Source of the DNA: Emticicia sp037153985
GTDB taxonomy: Bacteria > Bacteroidota > Bacteroidia > Cytophagales > Spirosomataceae
Reading direction: 5' to 3'
DNA: 64,000 nt
Assembly: GCF_037153985.1 (NCBI RefSeq)
Contig: NZ_JBBAYI010000005.1
Span: 62,001-126,000, forward strand
Shown in pieces: positions 59,506 through 64,000 of this stretch. The first letter of the stretch is position 1; each line of letters begins with the position of its first letter. A model generated the notes under the pieces. It worked only from the letters and a program-made list of their open reading frames with translations. It was not told the origin of the DNA and searched no databases. A program made the translations under genes and the position numbers.

Positions 59506-60021
59506 GTGATACGACTAGAAGGCCGTTTGGCTAAATATAAAGAACTGATTTCGTATTTTCTGATTGCCTGTTCGGGTGTAGTTATACAGCTTATTGTTAG
59601 TTCTCTCACACAAAAACTCTTCGGTTTTTCATTTGAATTATCTATTGCAACGGGTTATATCATTGCTTTTATTATTGGCTTTTTTCTTACCAAGATTTTT
59701 GCATTTAATCAGCGGCATTCAAAAAACTCATTTAGAGAAGGAATTAAATTCCTGATAGTATCATTTTTTTCGGGGCTTATAACCGTAAAAGGAGCCTACT
59801 ACTGCAAGTACTTGCTGGACGAATGGGGTGTTTTTGGCAAAGAGCAACTACTATTTAACAAGAGTATCGATATAGCCGGCCTTATTTCTCACTTCTTCGG
59901 AATGGGCATGAGCTTTGTTGTGAATTTTATTTCGCACAAGCATTTCACTTTTAAAACAACAGGTATTTATGATAATTTCCGTTTGTTGTTTCAGCGGAAG
60001 GCTATCAAACCAAAAAATTAA
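59506..60021 (+). CDS. GtrA-like four-helix membrane protein
   Basis: 171 residues starting with GTG. Four hydrophobic helices (about 14-32, 44-62, 76-94, 120-140) with the GtrA signature: ATGYIIAFIIGFFLTKIFAFNQ after helix two and FVVNFISHKHFTFK at the end (N-F---------W-F pattern). GtrA proteins are thought to flip or help transfer polyprenyl-phosphate-linked sugars for cell-wall glycosylation. No glycosyltransferase partner is adjacent. The start codon is GTG with no alternative ATG in the first 60 codons that keeps helix one. Confidence 0.85.
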   Translation: MIRLEGRLAKYKELISYFLIACSGVVIQLIVSSLTQKLFGFSFELSIATGYIIAFIIGFFLTKIFAFNQRHSKNSFREGIKFLIVSFFSGLITVKGAYYCKYLLDEWGVFGKEQLLFNKSIDIAGLISHFFGMGMSFVVNFISHKHFTFKTTGIYDNFRLLFQRKAIKPKN

Positions 60022-60037
60022 ATACCTTTTTTTATAA

Positions 60038-60075
60038 CTGACAGGAGGCAAACATAACATTCACCTCCCGGTCAG
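60038..60075. repeat. Interrupted inverted repeat between convergent genes
   Basis: CTGAC/GTCAG (60038-60042, 60071-60075) and GGAGG/CCTCC (60044-60048, 60064-60068) form a stem with a small internal loop. The T-runs lie outside the expected side on both strands, so terminator role is uncertain. Confidence 0.45.
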
Positions 60076-60083
60076 TATCTTGC

Positions 60084-61526
60084 TTAGAATTCGTCTTTTA
60101 GTTTATCATAGAGCCGCTCAAATTTCTGGTGTAATTCCTGATATTTATCGGCAGTAGCGGTGTCAGGAAAAAACGTTTTTCCTACGCTTACATGATGGGT
60201 GTCTTCGCTCATGCCGAGGGCCTTCATGGCTACCAGAGCCGCCCCCCATGCCGAGCCTTCTACTGTTTCACAGATAACCACTTTCTTCTGAAAAATGTTG
60301 GCAACGAGTTGCAACCAGAAATCGCTTTTAGCAAAACCTCCGCTGGCGTATATTTCATGAATGGGCTGTTGTTCCATCAGTATTTTACCAATAGAATACA
60401 TATTGAAAATAAGCCCTTCCATAACGGCTCGTACCAGATGCGCCTGTGTGTGTGTAATGCTTAAGCCAAAAAATACGCCTCTGGCTTCGGCATTCCAGAT
60501 AGGGGCCCTTTCGCCCAGAATGTAGGGTAAAAAAAGTAAATCCTCGCTGATACCTAGTTGCTGCGCTTCGTCAATGAGGCGGCTAACGGCGTTTTTCAGA
60601 CCAAAAATCTGTTCTTCAAGCCATTGCAGCACAATACCGCCGTTATTGGTAGCACCGCCAATAATATACTGGTTCTCGAAGAGAAAAAAATTAAAGGTAC
60701 GCATCTGAGGGTCGGTATAGGGCTGTGGCACGCACATACGCACGGCTCCGCTGGTTCCCATTGTAAAAGCCATTTGCCCGGGTTTCATGGCGTTTGAACC
60801 CAGATTAGCCAATGGACCGTCTCCGGCACCAATCACATAATTAACTTCGGGGAAAACACTATTGTTTTCGTTTTTCTTGATATGGGTAGTTGGCACCAGT
60901 GCGGGCAGTTTGTCGGCCGAAATACCTAGTAGCTCGAGCGCAAGCGTATCCCACGCGTTTTCTTTGAAATTGAAAAGCCCGCTACCCGAAGCCAGCGAGT
61001 AGTCGATGGTGTATTCGCCAAACACACGAAACCACAGGTATTCTTTAATACCTATAAACTTATGGGTTTTGTTAAAAACCTCCGGCTGGTTTTCTTTCAG
61101 CCACAAAATTTTACTAAAAACCGAAAACGGATGCACCGGAATACCCGTGCGTTGGTAAAGCTGCTGGCCTGTGGCTGTATTTTTAAGCTGGCTGGCCAGT
61201 TGGCTGGCGCGGTTGTCGGCCCAAAGAATCAGGTTGGTGAGTGGTGTGCCGGTGGCATCAACGGCTATAAGGCCGTGCATGGCCGACGAAAACGAAACAA
61301 TACTGGCCTTTGCCACCGAGGGCGGAACTATCTCCTGAAGGGCTTCCTGAAAAGCCTCGTAGATATCTTCGGGGTTTTGTTCGCTCCAGTTTGGGTGGGG
61401 GTGCAGCATATCGTAGCCCACACTGTGCTGGCGTAGTACGTTTCCGTTTTTGTCGAAAGCAACGGCTTTGGTGGTGGTAGTGCCAATGTCAATACCTACA
61501 AAATATTCAATTAATGCCTGTTCCAT
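60084..61526 (-). CDS. gntK: Gluconokinase (FGGY family)
   Basis: 480 residues. Phosphorylates gluconate to 6-phosphogluconate. FGGY N-domain with IDIGTTTTKAVAFD (phosphate 1), SAMHGLIAVD, LILWADNRA; C-domain with TMGTSGAVR, GGATNNGGIVLQW and IYASGGFAKSDFW. FGGY kinases differ in substrate; the directly linked gnd (4 bp) and the SEQ(N)PEDIYE and GERAPIWNAEA motifs favour gluconate over xylulose or glycerol. This FGGY type is unrelated in fold to the small E. coli GntK. No gluconate transporter is visible in the window. Confidence 0.9.
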   Translation of the reverse strand: MEQALIEYFVGIDIGTTTTKAVAFDKNGNVLRQHSVGYDMLHPHPNWSEQNPEDIYEAFQEALQEIVPPSVAKASIVSFSSAMHGLIAVDATGTPLTNLILWADNRASQLASQLKNTATGQQLYQRTGIPVHPFSVFSKILWLKENQPEVFNKTHKFIGIKEYLWFRVFGEYTIDYSLASGSGLFNFKENAWDTLALELLGISADKLPALVPTTHIKKNENNSVFPEVNYVIGAGDGPLANLGSNAMKPGQMAFTMGTSGAVRMCVPQPYTDPQMRTFNFFLFENQYIIGGATNNGGIVLQWLEEQIFGLKNAVSRLIDEAQQLGISEDLLFLPYILGERAPIWNAEARGVFFGLSITHTQAHLVRAVMEGLIFNMYSIGKILMEQQPIHEIYASGGFAKSDFWLQLVANIFQKKVVICETVEGSAWGAALVAMKALGMSEDTHHVSVGKTFFPDTATADKYQELHQKFERLYDKLKDEF

Positions 61527-61530
61527 GCCT

Positions 61531-62436
61531 TTACCCGTTGGCTTTTTCTACGGCGTGGCCTCCGAACTCGTTTCTGAGGGCTGCTACTACCTTGCCCGAG
61601 AAAGTATCGTCCTGTTGTGAGCGGTAACGCATCAATAACGAAAGCGCAATTACGGGCGTTGGTACGCCTAAATCAAGGGCGGTTTCGAGTGTCCACTTGC
61701 CTTCTCCCGACGAGTGCATAATGCCCTTGATGGCTTCAAGGTGCGGGTCTTTTCTGAAAGCGTTTTCGGTAAGCTCCATGAGCCAGCTTCTCACAACCGA
61801 GCCATTGTTGAAAAGTTTGGCAACGGCTTCAAAGTTAATGTCATACGCCGACCTCTCGAACACCTCAAAACCTTCGGCAATGGCCTGCATCATGCCGTAT
61901 TCGATGCCGTTGTGTACCATTTTTACAAAATGCCCACTGCCCGATGCCCCTGTATATAGGTAACCGTTCTCGAGCGAAATATCCTTGAACACACTTTCTA
62001 CATAAGCAAATACGTCTTTTTCGCCGCCAACCATTGTGCAGGCTCCATGTAAAGCTCCGCTGGTGCCGCCGCTGGTGCCACAGTCCAGAAAATCAATCTG
62101 GTGGCTTTTAAGGTACTCAAAACGTCTGACAGATTCTTTATAATGTGAGTTACCACCATCAATGACGATATCATTTGGCGAGAGGTAGCTCAATAATTCT
62201 TCAATAACGCTATCAACGATGGGGCCTGCCGGAACCATCAACCAGATAACTTTTCTACCTGATAGTTTTTCGCATAGTTCCTTGAGCGAATAAGCGGGTG
62301 TAATGCCGCCTTCTTCTCCGATTTTCTTGACCGATTCGGCATTAACATCCTGTGCGACTACGTCATACTGATGATTACGTAAATTAAGGGCTAGATTATA
62401 ACCCATTTTACCGAGTCCAACAATTCCGATTTGCAT
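61531..62436 (-). CDS. gnd: 6-phosphogluconate dehydrogenase, decarboxylating (short, YqeC/GndA-type)
   Basis: 301 residues, the short form (the E. coli enzyme has about 468). Oxidative decarboxylation of 6-phosphogluconate to ribulose 5-phosphate. Rossmann MQIGIVGLGKMGYNLALNL, IWLMVPAGP, DGGNSHYKES, DCGTSGGTSGAL, HFVKMVHNGIEYGMMQAIAEG with catalytic Lys and Asn, then the helical domain. An Asp/Asn at the end of the second strand (AQDVNAES) and the short form suggest NAD preference. Four bp ahead of gluconokinase, so the pair makes a gluconate-to-pentose-phosphate shunt. Confidence 0.95.
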   Translation of the reverse strand: MQIGIVGLGKMGYNLALNLRNHQYDVVAQDVNAESVKKIGEEGGITPAYSLKELCEKLSGRKVIWLMVPAGPIVDSVIEELLSYLSPNDIVIDGGNSHYKESVRRFEYLKSHQIDFLDCGTSGGTSGALHGACTMVGGEKDVFAYVESVFKDISLENGYLYTGASGSGHFVKMVHNGIEYGMMQAIAEGFEVFERSAYDINFEAVAKLFNNGSVVRSWLMELTENAFRKDPHLEAIKGIMHSSGEGKWTLETALDLGVPTPVIALSLLMRYRSQQDDTFSGKVVAALRNEFGGHAVEKANG

Positions 62437-62762
62437 ACTTAAAAGCCCAAACGGGTGAGGTTTAATGATAAAATGATACAGAATTCGGGGTGTTTGGCAA
62501 ATACCTTAACGGGCGTTATACTAACCTGATTGATACTAATTTTAAACAGATTAGCTGCTGGTGTTTCAGGTTAAGCCACTAAGGTAGCCCCGACACTGTG
62601 CCAAAGCTACAAAAATTTCTGTTGTTGCCACAATAGAATAAGCATTGCCGCCAAATATGGAAACATAGCAACGAATTTACGAGCGAATCAGGATTTGATT
62701 GGCTTATGGGGTTAGAATAAAACATATATTCGTTATCTTGCAGAAATAAACCCTATTCTATT
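62437..62762. other. 326-bp region between divergent gnd and the acyltransferase gene
   Basis: No gene, tRNA or terminator recognised. It must hold two promoters. The best near-match is TTATCTTG at about 62733-62740 for the plus-strand gene; none stands out for gnd. A CG-containing island (62575-62615) has no clear fold. Confidence 0.5.
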
Positions 62763-64000
62763 ATGAAACAACGCCTGACGTCGCTCGACGTTTTTAGGGG
62801 CATGACCATCATGCTCATGACTATTGTTAATAATCCCGGTGACTGGGGGAATATTTACCCACCACTCGAACACGCCGAATGGCACGGCTGCACCCCTACC
62901 GATTTGGTGTTTCCGTTCTTTTTGTTCATTGTGGGTATTTCAACGGTATTAGCCATGCCTGTGAAGCGGTTCGATACGGCGGTGCTGGAGAAAATAATTG
63001 TTCGTGCCTTGCGGATTTTCCTGTTGGGGCTGTTTCTGAATTTCTTTTCAAAAATACATATCGGAGAGTTAAAGGGCGTTCCGCTGATGCTGATTCGGCT
63101 GGCTTTTACTGCTCTTATTACAATTGCCCTGCTAGGCGACTATGACCGCAAAAAACAGTTTCTGGTTGCCGTTGGCCTGTTTGTGGGTATGATAGGAATG
63201 GCATTTATGCTGAATGATTTTAAAGAAGTGCGGATTCCGGGCGTATTACAGCGCATTGCAATAGTATACCTCATTATATCGGTTATTTATGCTACTACCA
63301 ATACCACAACTCAGGTTATTATCGGGCTGGTGTGTTTGTTGGGTTACTGGGGGCTGATGAGCCTCGTTCCGGTGCCGGGTGTTGGGCCTGCCAATTTTGA
63401 GAAGGGTACGAATCTGGCTGCGTGGCTGGATAACTTTTTATTGCCGGGCCACTTGTGGGTTACTTCCAAAACCTGGGACCCTGAGGGTATTCTGAGTACC
63501 ATTCCGGCTATTGGTACAGGCATTGCGGGTGTGCTGGCAGGTAGTTGGCTGAGCAGCCGGTTTTCGGCAAACAAAAAGGCGGCTTATCTGATACTGGCAG
63601 GAGTGTTGGGCGTTGGCCTCGGAATGCTATGGAATATAGTGTTTCCGATTAATAAGGCACTCTGGACAAGCTCTTTTGTGCTTTATACCTCCGGATGGGC
63701 TTTATTGGTGCTGGGCTTATTGTATTTTCTGATTGATGTGATACGGTTCGATTTCTGGACAAAACCTTTTGTGATTTTTGGGGTAAACCCTATGGTGGTG
63801 TTTTTCTTTTCGGGGATTATTCCGCGCGCCCTAAACATGATAGACATTCCTGTGCCACAAAATGGGGCTGAGGCCTCGACAGGGCTGGTTTCATGGCTTT
63901 ACGAATACTGGATTGCGCCGTTCTTTTCAGCACCCAAAAATGCTTCGTTGGCAGGGGCTATTGTGTATCTGGTAATCTGGTTTATTATTCTGATTTATTT
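62763..64000 (+). CDS. HGSNAT/DUF5009-type membrane acyltransferase (3' end outside window)
   Basis: 412 codons are open from the ATG at 62763 to the window edge. N-terminal MKQRLTSLDVFRGMTIMLMTIVNNPGDWGNIYPPLEHAEWHGCTPTDLVFPFFLFIVG is the signature of heparan-alpha-glucosaminide N-acetyltransferase-like proteins (LDVFRG, HA-W-G---TDLVFP-F-F--G). Ten or more membrane helices follow, including PGVLQRIAIVYLI, and FGVNPMVVFFFSGIIPRAL. Family members transfer acetyl groups across the membrane to amino sugars such as glucosamine. The catalytic His is expected in HAEWHG (inference from human HGSNAT). Confidence 0.9.
   Translation, partial: MKQRLTSLDVFRGMTIMLMTIVNNPGDWGNIYPPLEHAEWHGCTPTDLVFPFFLFIVGISTVLAMPVKRFDTAVLEKIIVRALRIFLLGLFLNFFSKIHIGELKGVPLMLIRLAFTALITIALLGDYDRKKQFLVAVGLFVGMIGMAFMLNDFKEVRIPGVLQRIAIVYLIISVIYATTNTTTQVIIGLVCLLGYWGLMSLVPVPGVGPANFEKGTNLAAWLDNFLLPGHLWVTSKTWDPEGILSTIPAIGTGIAGVLAGSWLSSRFSANKKAAYLILAGVLGVGLGMLWNIVFPINKALWTSSFVLYTSGWALLVLGLLYFLIDVIRFDFWTKPFVIFGVNPMVVFFFSGIIPRALNMIDIPVPQNGAEASTGLVSWLYEYWIAPFFSAPKNASLAGAIVYLVIWFIILIY

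Noticed and set aside
62879..63145. 88-codon frame inside the last gene
   Set aside because: It lies in another frame within the strongly recognisable HGSNAT-like protein.
1..64000. CRISPR array, tRNA or rRNA genes, insertion sequences
   Set aside because: No regularly spaced repeats, cloverleaf-like sequences, rRNA motifs or transposase patterns were found when reading gaps on both strands.

Overview
The window looks like chromosomal DNA of a free-living Bacteroidota, most likely order Cytophagales (Spirosomataceae-like; genus not resolvable by eye). Reasons: three SusC/SusD outer-membrane uptake pairs, a DUF4249 lipoprotein beside a TonB receptor, many Gln-terminated signal peptides (…AQ) and lipoproteins, promoters of the Bacteroidota type (TTTG about 19 nt from TAnnTTTG), weak Shine-Dalgarno sequences and moderate GC. 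No rRNA, tRNA, CRISPR array or intact transposase was found.

Layout. 1-8.1 kb (+): end of a TonB receptor, DUF4249 lipoprotein, secreted S9 peptidase, M48 membrane metallopeptidase. 8.1-11.7 kb (-): SIMPL protein, dihydroorotase, double-DTG aspartyl protease with PDZ. 11.8-19.7 kb (-): a complete tryptophan operon read as leader peptide, PH-domain protein, trpE, G, D, C, F, B, a secreted Dabb protein, trpA. Ahead of it lies a clear ribosome-controlled attenuator with a 19-residue leader peptide carrying three consecutive Trp codons. 19.8-24.6 kb (-): carboxypeptidase-like-domain protein, small lipoprotein, Tat-exported Gfo/Idh/MocA oxidoreductase, secreted GH32 fructan hydrolase. 24.8-31.4 kb (+): NrnA-like DHH phosphoesterase, two tandem FKBP lipoproteins, two unknowns, AraC regulator and aldo/keto reductase. 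31.4-35.7 kb: ornithine aminotransferase divergent from an Lrp/AsnC regulator, cysteine desulfurase, two small unknowns.

35.7-50.3 kb (-): three consecutive susC-susD pairs with no neighbouring glycosidase, sigma/anti-sigma pair or SusR-like regulator. 50.5-55 kb: SDR, rlmN, DoxX, CocE/NonD hydrolase. 55.1-57.6 kb is the one clearly accessory stretch: AT-rich, beginning in an apparently truncated Tat/cupin gene and holding a broken copy and an intact copy of the same unrecognised 271-residue protein, interleaved with short tails of other reading frames. This resembles a decayed polymorphic-toxin/immunity cassette array. 57.6-64 kb: secreted esterase, GtrA-like protein, a gluconokinase plus short 6-phosphogluconate dehydrogenase operon, and the start of an HGSNAT/DUF5009-type membrane acyltransferase cut by the window edge.

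The best new leads are the trp attenuator, with its operon carrying two non-Trp genes and an internal terminator, and the decayed cassette array at 55.6-57.5 kb.
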